A DNA stretch of 64,000 nt. It comes from CAIKZJ01 sp041675325 (GTDB taxonomy: Bacteria; Bacteroidota; Ignavibacteria; Tepidaquicellales; Tepidaquicellaceae). Within the stretch, counting starts at the first letter, position 1. Each line of letters begins with the position of its first letter. Below the pieces are notes generated by a model. The model ran no database searches. It worked only from the letters and a program-made list of their open reading frames with translations, and was not told where the DNA came from. Below, in pieces: positions 33,553 to 42,187 of the stretch. The stretch covers positions 1 to 64,000 of the forward strand of contig JBAYUG010000001.1 of the NCBI GenBank assembly GCA_041675325.1. Reading direction: 5' to 3'. Position numbers and translations under genes: made by a program.

Positions 33553-34626
33553 TTGGGCACAATTCTAAGTATTCATAAAACTGATTTCGATTGTAAGCTG
33601 CTGCAGGGTGAGACAAAAACTTTCTCTAAATTCCTGTTTGGCGATGTTTTGCCGAACGCGGATAGACTGCTTGAGGTATTCGACAATTCAGGCATTGAAG
33701 AACGGAACTTTTGTATTCCCATAGATTATTTTCGAGGCGATACAACTTTTGCTGAGAAGAATAATTTATTTAAGACTATCGCACTGGATTGTTTACAGAA
33801 GTCGATTATAAAAAACTTATCAATTGCAGGCGTCAGCTTCAACGATATCACCGATATTATTCTCGTCAATACAACCGGTTTAAGCACACCTTCTTTAGAT
33901 GCATTGCTTATAAATTCTCTTAAACTTAATCCGAACGTTAACCGTTATCCGCTTTGGGGACTAGGCTGTGCAGGCGGAGTAAGCGGACTTGCGAAAGCAA
34001 ACACAATCACAAAATCCAATCCCGATGCAATAGTTCTGTTCGCTGCTGTCGAGCTTTGCTCGCTGACTTTCAGAAGGAACGACATATCAAAAAGTAATTT
34101 CATAGCAACAAGTCTTTTTTCTGACGGGGCTGTAAGCATTCTTATACTGGGCGATAACGCAGCTAAAAAATACAACGCTGAATATAAGATTGAAATTGCT
34201 GACTCAATGAGCAGGCTGTACTATGATTCGGAAGATGTAATGGGCTGGGAATTTCTTGATGATGGTTTCAAGGTTGTATTTTCAAAGGATATTCCTTCCA
34301 TTATAACCAATAACGTCAGACATGACATTGACTCCTTTCTTAAAAGGAATAATCTGAACATATCAGATATTAAGAATTTCATTGCTCATCCCGGAGGTGC
34401 TAAAGTTATTCAGGCTTATGTAGATGCTTTAAACATAAAACCTGATATGTTAAATAATTCAAGAGAGATACTCAGAAAATACGGAAACATGTCAAGTGTG
34501 TCAGTCCTATATGTGCTCGAAAAGTTTTTATCTGAAGGATTTGATGATGGTTACGGGCTTATGATTTCACTGGGCCCGGGATTTTCATCTGAAATGGCTC
34601 TGCTAAAAATGAACAGGACAGAGTAA
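33553..34626 (+). CDS. Type III polyketide synthase (chalcone/stilbene synthase-like)
   Basis: 357 residues from a TTG start; no nearby ATG gives the full N-terminal domain. The catalytic triad of the family is visible: C139 in WGLGCAGGVSGL, H279 in FIAHPGG and N312 in KYGNMSSVSVLY. It is a homodimeric thiolase-fold enzyme that condenses an acyl-CoA with malonyl-CoA to give alkylresorcinols, alkylpyrones or similar phenolic lipids. The next gene, starting two bases after its stop, is an ICMT-type methyltransferase, the same pairing as SrsA-SrsB and BpsA-BpsB, which supports a methylated phenolic lipid or pyrone product placed in the membrane. Confidence 0.92.
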   Translation: MGTILSIHKTDFDCKLLQGETKTFSKFLFGDVLPNADRLLEVFDNSGIEERNFCIPIDYFRGDTTFAEKNNLFKTIALDCLQKSIIKNLSIAGVSFNDITDIILVNTTGLSTPSLDALLINSLKLNPNVNRYPLWGLGCAGGVSGLAKANTITKSNPDAIVLFAAVELCSLTFRRNDISKSNFIATSLFSDGAVSILILGDNAAKKYNAEYKIEIADSMSRLYYDSEDVMGWEFLDDGFKVVFSKDIPSIITNNVRHDIDSFLKRNNLNISDIKNFIAHPGGAKVIQAYVDALNIKPDMLNNSREILRKYGNMSSVSVLYVLEKFLSEGFDDGYGLMISLGPGFSSEMALLKMNRTE

Positions 34627-34628
34627 TT

Positions 34629-35117
34629 ATGTTTTATTACTTCCTGTCATTCATTATCGTTGTAAGAATCATAGAACTTATCATTGCAAAGAACAATGAA
34701 AAATGGCTGAGAAGCGAGGGTGCGGTAGAATACGGACGTGAACATTACAAGTACTTTATACTGCTTCACACAGGATTTTTTATTTCAATGATTACAGAAT
34801 ATAATCTTTCTCCGTTTTCCGAAACAAACTACATTCCGATGTTCCTGTTCTTTATCGTTCAGATATTCAGGCTGTCAATTTTTATTTCTCTAGGTAAATA
34901 CTGGAACACAAGAATTCTTGTAATACCCGGAAGGACACTTGTAAAGAAAGGTCTTTACAGGTACATTAAGCACCCGAACTATATAATAGTAATTTTTGAA
35001 TTCATTCTTATTCCATTATCATTCTCACTTTTCGTTTCCATGTTAATCTTTTCAGTATTAAACCTTGTGCTTCTTTCAGTAAGAATTAAAGTCGAAAACA
35101 AGGCACTGGGTTACTGA
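34629..35117 (+). CDS. Isoprenylcysteine carboxyl methyltransferase (ICMT)-family membrane methyltransferase
   Basis: 162 residues with four or five membrane helices. The C-terminal half KKGLYRYIKHPNYIIVIFEF (GxYRYxRHPxY) and the final helix carry the ICMT/PEMT family SAM-binding features. Coupled two bases behind a type III polyketide synthase, it probably O-methylates the phenolic lipid or pyrone made by that enzyme, as SrsB and BpsB do. It converges on the pirin gene with one base between the stop codons. Confidence 0.88.
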   Translation: MFYYFLSFIIVVRIIELIIAKNNEKWLRSEGAVEYGREHYKYFILLHTGFFISMITEYNLSPFSETNYIPMFLFFIVQIFRLSIFISLGKYWNTRILVIPGRTLVKKGLYRYIKHPNYIIVIFEFILIPLSFSLFVSMLIFSVLNLVLLSVRIKVENKALGY

Positions 35118-35118
35118 A

Positions 35119-35832
35119 TTAACCCATCGGCACTTCTATAGCAAGCAAGTAATTATCTGAATTTGATTTGATTTTTATTCTATCGGTATCTTCAATTCCA
35201 ATTCCATCTCTTTTTTTGAGTTCATTCCCGTCTATCGTTACGCCTCCTTCAATCACAAATAAATACACCCCGTTTCCTTTCATCTTAATGTCATAGCTGA
35301 TTTCTGTATCAGCATCTATCTTAGCAAGCGAGAGGTACGCATCCTGATTTATCCAGAGAGCATTATTATCATTCTTATCAGAAGAAACTACGGTGAGAAA
35401 CTTATTTTTCTTATCAACATCCTTTATATTTCTCTGGTCGTACCTTGGCTTAATGTTTCTTTCTTTAGGTAATATCCAAATCTGCAGGAAATTAACATCT
35501 TCAGTCTTTGAGTGATTGTATTCAGAATGCATTACTCCTGTGCCGGCTGACATAATCTGGACTTCACACTCTTTTATCACTTCAACGTGTCCCATCGAAT
35601 CCTTGTGTTCTAGGGCACCGGATAGAGGAATAGAAACTATTTCCATGTTGTTATGCGGATGTGTTCCGAATCCCATTCCGCTTTCAACGATATCGTCATT
35701 AAGAACTCTTAACATTCCAAAGTTCATTCTTCTCTCATCATAATATGTTGCAAAACTGAATGTAAGCTTTGACTTCAGCCATCCGAGGTCCGCAAACCCT
35801 CTTGTATCCGCTTTATGTATTGTTGTAATCAT
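35119..35832 (-). CDS. Pirin-family bicupin protein
   Basis: 237 residues. The N-terminal cupin has the metal set H58-x-H60 (GTHPHNNMEIV) and H102-x-E104 (GVMHSEYNHS), and the Pirin signature 'FGTHPHRDMEI.....G...H.DS.G'. Bacterial pirins such as YhaK/YhhW can have quercetinase activity or act as redox-sensitive binding proteins; the physiological role is uncertain. It is read toward the polyketide genes and lies beside a MarR/YceI pair, a cluster often linked to quinone or redox stress. Confidence 0.9.
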   Translation of the reverse strand: MITTIHKADTRGFADLGWLKSKLTFSFATYYDERRMNFGMLRVLNDDIVESGMGFGTHPHNNMEIVSIPLSGALEHKDSMGHVEVIKECEVQIMSAGTGVMHSEYNHSKTEDVNFLQIWILPKERNIKPRYDQRNIKDVDKKNKFLTVVSSDKNDNNALWINQDAYLSLAKIDADTEISYDIKMKGNGVYLFVIEGGVTIDGNELKKRDGIGIEDTDRIKIKSNSDNYLLAIEVPMG

Positions 35833-35884
35833 TTTTTAACAATTTTAATAATTCTCCTCTGAATATTTATATGTCTATTAATAA

Positions 35885-35911
35885 AAGGGAAACCATTTAA
35901 TGATTTCCCTT
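35885..35911 (-). terminator. Terminator of the marR-yceI transcript
   Basis: On the minus strand, 22 bases after the YceI stop codon, AAGGGAAA and TTTCCCTT form a stem followed by TTATTAAT. It separates the marR-yceI transcript from the pirin gene. Confidence 0.7.
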
Positions 35912-35932
35912 ATAATTCTTAAAACTTTAGAT

Positions 35933-36595
35933 TTACTTTGCTAATATTGAAATGTTTAAATTGAACTTGTCGTTAATCATCTTGTCGCCAAGGTTATCAA
36001 AGAATTTTCCTGAACCGTATTTAATATTCCAGTCTGTTCTGTCAATATCAAAATCAGCTTTAGCAGTTAATACACCGTTTTCTATCTTTATCTCTGCAGG
36101 AAACGTAATGCTCTTCGTTACATCTTTCATCGTAAGGTTTGCCGTAACGTTTGAGTTTACGTTTGGCCTGTTTACATCCTTTAATTCTTCAACCTTTACC
36201 AGCTCTAATGTTGAAGTCGGGTACTTATCCGCTTCAAAAAAATCCGCCGATGACAAGTGGTTTACTAACTTTGTGTTTGATTCTGCATCTGTCAGGTCAA
36301 GATTCTTTATCGTTTTCATATCAATCACTACTTTTCCGCCTGTTACTTTTCCGTTGTCAACCATAACCTCGCCTTTTAACAAGTTGATTGTACCGTTATG
36401 TTGTCCCGTTACTTTTTTCCCCAGCCAGTTTAACTTGCTATCCGCTGTACTGACTACGAGAATTTTTCCTTTTGTATCGCCTGCTGTTTGTTTCTCTCCG
36501 ACTTTAACGTCTTTCTCTGATTTACCGCATCCCGTAATTATAAAAGCAGATGCCGTTATTACTACCAGCGCTAATTTAAATAAGTTTTTCTTCAT
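35933..36595 (-). CDS. YceI-family lipoprotein
   Basis: 220 residues. The lipobox FIITGC (Cys at about 23) makes it a lipoprotein. The mature part has the YceI lipocalin-like pattern: STADSKLNWLGKKVTGQHNGTINL, MKTIKNLDL, HLSSADFFEADKYPTSTLEL, TMKDVTKSITFPAEI and FDIDRTDWNIKYGSG. YceI proteins bind polyprenyl or lipid-like molecules. The gene follows marR by 29 bases on the same strand, so the regulator and this lipoprotein are likely co-expressed. Confidence 0.92.
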   Translation of the reverse strand: MKKNLFKLALVVITASAFIITGCGKSEKDVKVGEKQTAGDTKGKILVVSTADSKLNWLGKKVTGQHNGTINLLKGEVMVDNGKVTGGKVVIDMKTIKNLDLTDAESNTKLVNHLSSADFFEADKYPTSTLELVKVEELKDVNRPNVNSNVTANLTMKDVTKSITFPAEIKIENGVLTAKADFDIDRTDWNIKYGSGKFFDNLGDKMINDKFNLNISILAK

Positions 36596-36624
36596 GATTG
36601 TTTAATTTTAGTTTATATTAATCT

Positions 36625-37095
36625 TTATTTCAAATCCTTAATCGGGCAATCCCTTAATTTGTCAAGTAGATTATTCAATGTATCTGCTTCGGCTCGGGAT
36701 AACGACTTAACTCTTTTCTCCCATTTTGGTAACTCCTTGTCCAGTTCAGATAAAAGCTTCAGACCGTTTTTTGTAATCAAAACATCTACTGCTCTTTTAT
36801 CATTCTTGCATACTTTTCTCTCAGCAAGATTTTTAACAGTCAACTTATCAACAATCCTCGATGCGTTCGATGATTTATCAAGCATTCTGTCTATAATGTC
36901 ATTTACGGTCACAGGCTCAGGAAACTGTCCTCTGAGAATTCTCAGCACATTAAACTGCGGAAGCGTTAATCCGTGCGCTTTTAAATAGTTGGCCTCCATA
37001 AGTCCCAGCCAACTGCCGGTGTAAAGTATGTTCACCATCAGTTTCTGGTATGGGTTCGCGAATGATTTCTGCTTTATTTCTTCTTCTAATTTCAT
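36625..37095 (-). CDS. MarR-family transcriptional regulator
   Basis: About 156 residues from the ATG at 37095 (MKLEEEIKQKS). An open frame extends to 37152, but that extension (YIVIYMYIHIY) is encoded by the AT palindrome upstream and is not protein-like. The winged helix is evident in LTLPQFNVLRILRGQFPEPVTVNDIIDRMLDKSSNASRIVDKLTVKNL and the wing KNDKRAVDVLITKNG. MarR proteins are dimers that respond to phenolic compounds, quinones or oxidants. It precedes yceI and has a perfect palindrome 15 bases before its start, suggesting autorepression. Confidence 0.92.
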   Translation of the reverse strand: MKLEEEIKQKSFANPYQKLMVNILYTGSWLGLMEANYLKAHGLTLPQFNVLRILRGQFPEPVTVNDIIDRMLDKSSNASRIVDKLTVKNLAERKVCKNDKRAVDVLITKNGLKLLSELDKELPKWEKRVKSLSRAEADTLNNLLDKLRDCPIKDLK

Positions 37096-37110
37096 AATTC
37101 TTTTTGTTTC

Positions 37111-37134
37111 ATATATATGTATATACATATATAT
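37111..37134. promoter_or_regulatory. 24-bp perfect palindrome, putative MarR operator
   Basis: The 24 bases consist of alternating A/T with one GT…AC pair symmetrically placed (half-site ATATATATGTAT). It lies 15 bases upstream of the marR start codon, in the position of an autoregulatory operator covering the promoter or leader. MarR sites are typically palindromes of this size. Confidence 0.55.
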
Positions 37135-37184
37135 TACAATATAAGTTCCCACAATTATTTTAATGCTTACATTTTTCTGCTCAC

Positions 37185-37247
37185 ACTGCTTTTACTGTTC
37201 TTCCTACTCTTACTGCTCTTACTGCTCTTACTGCTCTTACTGCTCTT
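37185..37247. repeat. Nine-nucleotide tandem repeat, seven units
   Basis: Seven units of ACTGCTCTT or close variants (ACTGTTCTT, CCTACTCTT) stand in the divergent region between marR and the GH92 gene. The same unit forms the larger array at 41541-41783. Confidence 0.9.
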
Positions 37248-37317
37248 ACCACCAAATATTGCAATTTAACCTTACAAAAATAATTAATACTTTGCTAATA
37301 AATCTCAGAAGACTAAT

Positions 37318-40251
37318 ATGAAAAGATTCGTACTTCCGGTTATGATATTTATCTTAATATCATCGTTTTCTTTCCAAGAAACAGATGTATTAAACCTTAC
37401 AAAATACGTCAACCCATTCATCGGTACTGGCGGACACGGACATACTTTCCCCGGCGCTACTGTTCCATTCGGCATGGTTCAACTCAGTCCCGATACAAGG
37501 CTCGAAGGCTGGGACGGATGCTCGGGATACCACTACTCCGACAGCATTATTCACGGATTCTCACACACGCATCTCAGCGGCACAGGCGTTCCGGATTACT
37601 GCGATATACTTTTCATGCCTTTTGCAGATAGTCGGTTTACCGAAATTGACAAGAAATCAATACGTAATTTTACTTCTTCATTTTCTCACGATAATGAAAC
37701 AACGGAGCCGGGTTACTATTCTGTTTTGCTCGATAGGTCAAATATAAAAGCAGAACTGACTGCAAGCACCCGCGCAGGCTATCATAAATACTCTTATCCG
37801 GATGGCATGGAAGCAAAAATCTTTATCGATTTAAAGCACCGCGATAAAGTCCGTGAAGCTCATATAAATATATTAAGCAAAAATTCCTTGTCGGGTTTTC
37901 GCCAATCCGAAGCTTGGGCAATTGACCAGCGTGTGTATTTCTACGCTGTCTTTTCGGAAGAGTTTAAATCTGCAGATCTTTTCATTGATGATATTTACGC
38001 TCAGAATGAAACTTATGCGGAAGGCAAAAAAATAAAAGCCATCGTAGAATTTAACAACCCCGTTAACCCTGTTCTCGTTAAAGTCGGCATCTCAGCAGTC
38101 AGCGAAGAAAACGCAAAGCTCAACCTTGAATCTGAAATCGGCAGTAAAGATTTTGACGACGTCAGAAAAGAAGCGAATGGACTCTGGAATAATTATCTTA
38201 ATAAGATACAGGTAAAGTCAAACGATGTAACAAAACTCCGCATATTCTACACGGCTTTATATCACACTGCAATAGCACCGAATACTTTCACTGATGTTGA
38301 CGGCTCTTACCTTGGACGGGACCTCAAAGTTCATAAGGCATCGCATGATTATTATACAGTCTTTTCCCTCTGGGATACTTACAGGGCGTTGCATCCTTTG
38401 CTTAATATCATAGAAAGAAAGCGCTCTCTCGATTTCGTAAAAACCTTTCTTCATCAGTATGAACAGGGCGGCAGGCTTCCCGTCTGGGAACTCTGGGCAA
38501 ATGAAACCGACTGCATGATTGGCAATCATTCTATACCGGTAATAGTCGATGCTTATAACAGCGGTATTACTGATTTTGATAAAGAGCTCGCTCTTAAAGC
38601 CATGATGTACAGCTCAAACCTTGATATATACGGACTTCAGCATTACAGAAACGACGGCTTCATCTCAGCAGATAAAGAGCACGAGTCAGTTTCAAAAACT
38701 CTTGAGTATGCTTTCGACGACTGGTGCATCGCAAACTTTGCGGAATCACTCGGCGACAACATCAATAAAAACGAATATGAAAAGCGGTCTCAGTATTACA
38801 AAAATGTTTTCGACCCCGAAACAGGTTTTATGCGTCCCCGCTACAACAATGGCTGGAAAGACAACTTTAATCCTACTGACGTTGATAACAATTACACAGA
38901 AGCAAATTCATGGCAGTATTCATTCTACGTCCCGCATGATGTACCACGTCTGAATAAATACCTGAATGGCAATCTCGAAAAGAAACTCGATGAGCTTTTC
39001 AGCGCCGATGCAAAAACAACCGGGCGCGAACAAGTCGATATAACAGGGCTTATCGGTCAGTACGCTCACGGCAACGAACCCTCGCACCACATAGCATATT
39101 TATACAATTATACAGACAGCCCGCACAAAACACAGCAGCTCGTCAGAAAGATTATGTCTGAGTTTTATAAAGACAGCCCCGACGGACTCATCGGCAACGA
39201 AGACTGCGGACAGATGTCTGCGTGGTATGTATTAAGTGCTATGGGCTTCTATCCCGTTGCCCCAGGCTCGGGCAAGTTTCTTATCGGCAGCCCAATCTTC
39301 GACGAAGTGAAAATAAACCTTGAGAACGGAAAAACTTTCACCATCAAAGCAAACAATCAGTCGGATGAAAACCTTTATGTTCAGAATAAAATCTCAGAAG
39401 ACAAGAAGCCATACATAACCTGGGAAGACATATTCAGTGGCAGCACTATAACTTTTGATATGGGCAAATCTCCCGCTAAAACATTCGGCGATAACGGAAT
39501 TAAAAAGTATTTATATTCTGAAAGGTCATACGATACTTCTAATGAATTAATCCCCTCGCCTTATGCAAACACAAGCAGGATTACTTTCAAAGATTCGCTT
39601 GTCATATCTTTATCCGTGAATTATCCTGACACAAAGATATTTTATAACATTCTTCCAAATCAGTTTACAAAATACACAGGACCTATAACAATAAATGATA
39701 ACACATCAATATTTACTTACGCAGAAGATAAAAACGGAAATAAAAGCAAATCAACAGGCTCTGTCTATTACAAAATTCCTAAAGACATAAAGGTCGAATT
39801 GCTTTCAGTTCCGAATATGTCTTACACTGCAGGAGGACCCGAAGCTCTTATTGATCGCATCCGCGGCGAGAAGAACTGGCGGCTTGGTAACTGGCAGGGA
39901 TATCAGGGACAGGATTTTTCAGCAGTAATAGACCTCGGAAAAGAAAAGGATATCAATAAAATATCAATCGGTTTTCTTCAGGACGCACGCAGCTGGATAT
40001 GGATGCCAAAATATGCTGAGGTTTATTCGTCAAACGATAATACTACATATCAGAAAATAGGAGTAATTGAAAACACTATACTTGATACGGACTTGAACAT
40101 AAACATAAAAGATTTTATTTTAAATCCTGATAAGATTCTAAGGGCAAGATACATAAAAGTCACGGCAGTTAACTATGGTAAAATCCCCGGCTGGCATCCG
40201 GGAGCAGGAGGTGATGCCTTTATCTTTGTAGATGAAATCAATATAGAGTAA
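37318..40251 (+). CDS. Exported GH92-family alpha-mannosidase with C-terminal carbohydrate-binding-like domain
   Basis: 977 residues with a signal peptide (about 1-20). YVNPFIGTGGHGHTFPGATVPFGMVQLSPD, WDGCSGYHYSD and FSHTHLSGTGVPDY mark the N-terminal beta-sandwich of GH92, and WELWANETDCMIGNHSIPVI (with the likely general acid Glu at about 395) and GQYAHGNEPSHHIAYLY the (alpha/alpha)6 barrel. GH92 enzymes are calcium-dependent exo-alpha-1,2-type mannosidases acting on N-glycans and mannans. The last 150 residues (NWRLGNWQGYQGQDFSAVIDLG … YAEVYSS) look like an F5/8-type C (discoidin) domain, preceded by a chitobiase-like linker. There is no T9SS sorting domain. An aquaporin gene follows after 36 bases. 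Confidence 0.93.
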   Translation: MKRFVLPVMIFILISSFSFQETDVLNLTKYVNPFIGTGGHGHTFPGATVPFGMVQLSPDTRLEGWDGCSGYHYSDSIIHGFSHTHLSGTGVPDYCDILFMPFADSRFTEIDKKSIRNFTSSFSHDNETTEPGYYSVLLDRSNIKAELTASTRAGYHKYSYPDGMEAKIFIDLKHRDKVREAHINILSKNSLSGFRQSEAWAIDQRVYFYAVFSEEFKSADLFIDDIYAQNETYAEGKKIKAIVEFNNPVNPVLVKVGISAVSEENAKLNLESEIGSKDFDDVRKEANGLWNNYLNKIQVKSNDVTKLRIFYTALYHTAIAPNTFTDVDGSYLGRDLKVHKASHDYYTVFSLWDTYRALHPLLNIIERKRSLDFVKTFLHQYEQGGRLPVWELWANETDCMIGNHSIPVIVDAYNSGITDFDKELALKAMMYSSNLDIYGLQHYRNDGFISADKEHESVSKTLEYAFDDWCIANFAESLGDNINKNEYEKRSQYYKNVFDPETGFMRPRYNNGWKDNFNPTDVDNNYTEANSWQYSFYVPHDVPRLNKYLNGNLEKKLDELFSADAKTTGREQVDITGLIGQYAHGNEPSHHIAYLYNYTDSPHKTQQLVRKIMSEFYKDSPDGLIGNEDCGQMSAWYVLSAMGFYPVAPGSGKFLIGSPIFDEVKINLENGKTFTIKANNQSDENLYVQNKISEDKKPYITWEDIFSGSTITFDMGKSPAKTFGDNGIKKYLYSERSYDTSNELIPSPYANTSRITFKDSLVISLSVNYPDTKIFYNILPNQFTKYTGPITINDNTSIFTYAEDKNGNKSKSTGSVYYKIPKDIKVELLSVPNMSYTAGGPEALIDRIRGEKNWRLGNWQGYQGQDFSAVIDLGKEKDINKISIGFLQDARSWIWMPKYAEVYSSNDNTTYQKIGVIENTILDTDLNINIKDFILNPDKILRARYIKVTAVNYGKIPGWHPGAGGDAFIFVDEINIE

Positions 40252-40287
40252 TTCTCTAATATTCATTAACTTAAAAAGGAGCTTTAA

Positions 40288-40968
40288 ATGAAAAAGTACA
40301 TTGCCGAATTGATTGGTACAATGGTACTTGTTCTTATCGGATGCGGTTCTGCTGTTATATCGGGCGGTTCCGTTGGATTCCTCGGAATCTCGTTTGCCTT
40401 CGGTTTTGCTGTTCTTGCTATGGCTTATGGCATCGGCGGAATATCCGGCTGCCATATAAATCCGGCTGTTACTGTCGGAGCGCTCGTAGCCGGACGCATC
40501 AGCGGCAAAGATGCAGGTATGTATATCATTTTTCAGATTGTCGGTGCTATTATCGGTGCAGGCATTCTGTATTTCATAGCATCAGGTCTCAGCACTTACA
40601 ACATCGCTGCTAACGGACTCGGACAAAACGGCTACGCTGAATACTCTCCAATGAAATACCCAATGATTTCAGGATTCGTTGCTGAAGTTGTACTGACATT
40701 TATCTTTCTTATTGTAATACTCGGTGCAACGGCAAAGAACGCACCCGCAGGTTTTGCAGGAATACCTATCGGTATTGCTCTCGTAATCATTCACATTGTC
40801 GGAATCCCTATCACAGGTACATCCGTGAACCCGGCAAGAAGCATCGGACCCGCATTGTTCGTGGGCGGAGAAGCAATCGCTCAGTTGTGGTTGTTCATCA
40901 TTGCACCTCTTATAGGTGCAGCTTTGGCAGGAGTCGTTTGGAAGTTTGTGCTTGAGGATAAAGAATAA
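40288..40968 (+). CDS. aqpZ: Aquaporin Z-like water channel
   Basis: 226 residues, six membrane helices and two half-helices with the NPA motifs HINPAVT (about residue 57) and SVNPARS (about 180). The selectivity-filter environment (NPARS with the conserved Arg) fits an AqpZ-type water channel rather than GlpF. A strong AAAAAGGAG site precedes the ATG. It follows the GH92 gene on the same strand and ends before a terminator. Confidence 0.95.
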   Translation: MKKYIAELIGTMVLVLIGCGSAVISGGSVGFLGISFAFGFAVLAMAYGIGGISGCHINPAVTVGALVAGRISGKDAGMYIIFQIVGAIIGAGILYFIASGLSTYNIAANGLGQNGYAEYSPMKYPMISGFVAEVVLTFIFLIVILGATAKNAPAGFAGIPIGIALVIIHIVGIPITGTSVNPARSIGPALFVGGEAIAQLWLFIIAPLIGAALAGVVWKFVLEDKE

Positions 40969-41003
40969 AATTTATATTTTACATCTTTATTAAAATATTT
41001 ATT

Positions 41004-41035
41004 AAAGAGTCTTTAATATTCATTAAAGACTCTTT
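41004..41035 (+). terminator. Terminator after aqpZ
   Basis: AAAGAGTCTTTAAT and ATTAAAGACTCTTT form a 14-bp stem with loop ATTC, followed by TTAATTAAA. It ends the aquaporin transcript. Confidence 0.75.
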
Positions 41036-41054
41036 TTAATTAAACACTATTGCT

Positions 41055-41465
41055 ATGAAAAACACATTTATTCTCTTTCTGCTCTTAACCGCTTCCTTCG
41101 CGCTGTCAAACCTCGCACGCTCTCAGGACGAATTCGAAATGAAAGACGGCGACGAAACATTTATCATGAAAAAATACTACATGTGCTTACTGAAGCGCGG
41201 CGAAAACAGAACCCAGGATTCTGCTACATCCGCTCTCATTCAAAAAGGCCACATGGAACATCTCTCAAAACTTTACAAAGAAGGCCACATACAAATCGCC
41301 GGTCCCTTTGGCGGTAACGGCGACCTTCGCGGTATCGTAGTATTCAGCGTTAAATCCAAAGAAGAAGCAGAGCGCCTCGCATCCGAAGACCCTGCTGTCA
41401 TAGCCGGACGCCTCAAAGTCGAAATCCTCGAATGGTGGGCTGCAAAAGGCTCTACACTAAAGTAA
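41055..41465 (+). CDS. Exported YciI-like protein
   Basis: 136 residues with a signal peptide (about 1-23, ending LARSQ). The mature part has the YCII ferredoxin-like fold: MCLLKRGENR, IQKGHMEHLSKLYKEGHIQIAGPFGGNGDLRGIVVFSVKSKEEAERLASEDP. The His and the 'GP......G....' loop match the family active site. Cytoplasmic YciI proteins are putative hydrolases or dioxygenase partners; exported versions are of unknown role. It stands alone between the aqpZ terminator and the 9-nt repeat array. Confidence 0.85.
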   Translation: MKNTFILFLLLTASFALSNLARSQDEFEMKDGDETFIMKKYYMCLLKRGENRTQDSATSALIQKGHMEHLSKLYKEGHIQIAGPFGGNGDLRGIVVFSVKSKEEAERLASEDPAVIAGRLKVEILEWWAAKGSTLK

Positions 41466-41540
41466 TCTAATATTGACTTTTTTACTACTTATCGGGACTG
41501 TGGCGAACGTCCATAATCCTGCTGGACGGATTCCCTGTTC

Positions 41541-41783
41541 TACTGTTCTTACTGTTCTTACTGCTCTTCCTGTTCTTACTGCTCTTACTGTTCTTACTGC
41601 TCTTCCTGTTCTTACTGCTCTTACTGCTTCTACTGCTCTTACTGCTCTTACTGTTCTTACTGCTCTTCCTGTTCTTACTGCTCTTCCTGTTCTTACTGCT
41701 CTTCCTGTTCTTACTGCTCTTCCTGTTCTTACTGCTCTTCCTGTTCTTACTGCTCTTCCTGCTCTTCCTGTTCTTACTGCTCT
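41541..41783. repeat. Nine-nucleotide minisatellite, 27 units
   Basis: Twenty-seven consecutive 9-nt units of (A/C)CTG(C/T)TCTT run without interruption except one ACTGCTTCT. Much of the array alternates CCTGTTCTT and ACTGCTCTT, giving an 18-nt higher-order period. It is strongly pyrimidine-rich on the plus strand. The array lies between the YciI-like gene and the terminator of the infC operon. A frame through it (LTVLTALPVL repeats) is an artefact of the unit being a multiple of three. Confidence 0.95.
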
Positions 41784-41793
41784 AAAACAAAAA

Positions 41794-41812
41794 AGCGGAC
41801 TATTAGCCCGCT
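41794..41812 (-). terminator. Terminator of the thrS-infC-rpmI-rplT operon
   Basis: On the minus strand AGCGG and CCGCT pair around a short loop, followed by TTTTTTGTTTT, 28 bases after the rplT stop codon. Confidence 0.75.
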
Positions 41813-41839
41813 CTTGTTATAAAGATATTTCTCTTTCTT

Positions 41840-42187
41840 TTAGCTCATTGCGAATTTTACAAATTCGTTAAATGCATCTAAGTTATTGTAAGCCATATCG
41901 GCAAGCGTCTTTCTGTTTACGTCAATTTTCTTCTTGCTTAATGCGCCCATAAGCTGTGAGTAAGATACTCCGCTTATTCTCGCTGCTGCATTTATTCTGA
42001 CTATCCAGAGATTTCGGTAAACTCTCTTCTTGAGTTTTCTGTCCCTGTATGAGTGTGATAAGCCCTTTTCTACTGCATTCTTCGCAACTGTGTAAACCTT
42101 GCTTCTTGCTCCTACGTATCCTTTGGCTTGTTTAAGAACTGCTTTTTTGCGCCTGTGTGAGGCGACTTTGTTTTTAGACCTTGGCAT
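41840..42187 (-). CDS. rplT: 50S ribosomal protein L20
   Basis: 115 residues starting MPRSKNKVASHRRKKAVLKQAKGYVGARSK and containing YRDRKLKKRVYRNLWIVRINAAAR, as in all L20 proteins. It binds 23S rRNA early in large-subunit assembly and in many bacteria represses its own operon. It is the last gene of the thrS-infC-rpmI-rplT operon. Confidence 0.98.
   Translation of the reverse strand: MPRSKNKVASHRRKKAVLKQAKGYVGARSKVYTVAKNAVEKGLSHSYRDRKLKKRVYRNLWIVRINAAARISGVSYSQLMGALSKKKIDVNRKTLADMAYNNLDAFNEFVKFAMS

Noticed and set aside
35952..36605. 217-residue frame on the strand opposite the YceI gene
   Set aside because: The YceI frame has a lipobox and family motifs; the opposite frame is Ser/Phe-rich shadow sequence.
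41473..41871. 132-residue open frame with LTALPVLTAL repeats
   Set aside because: It is generated by the 9-nt repeat array, whose period is a multiple of three; the frame also overlaps the operon terminator and the rplT end on the other strand.
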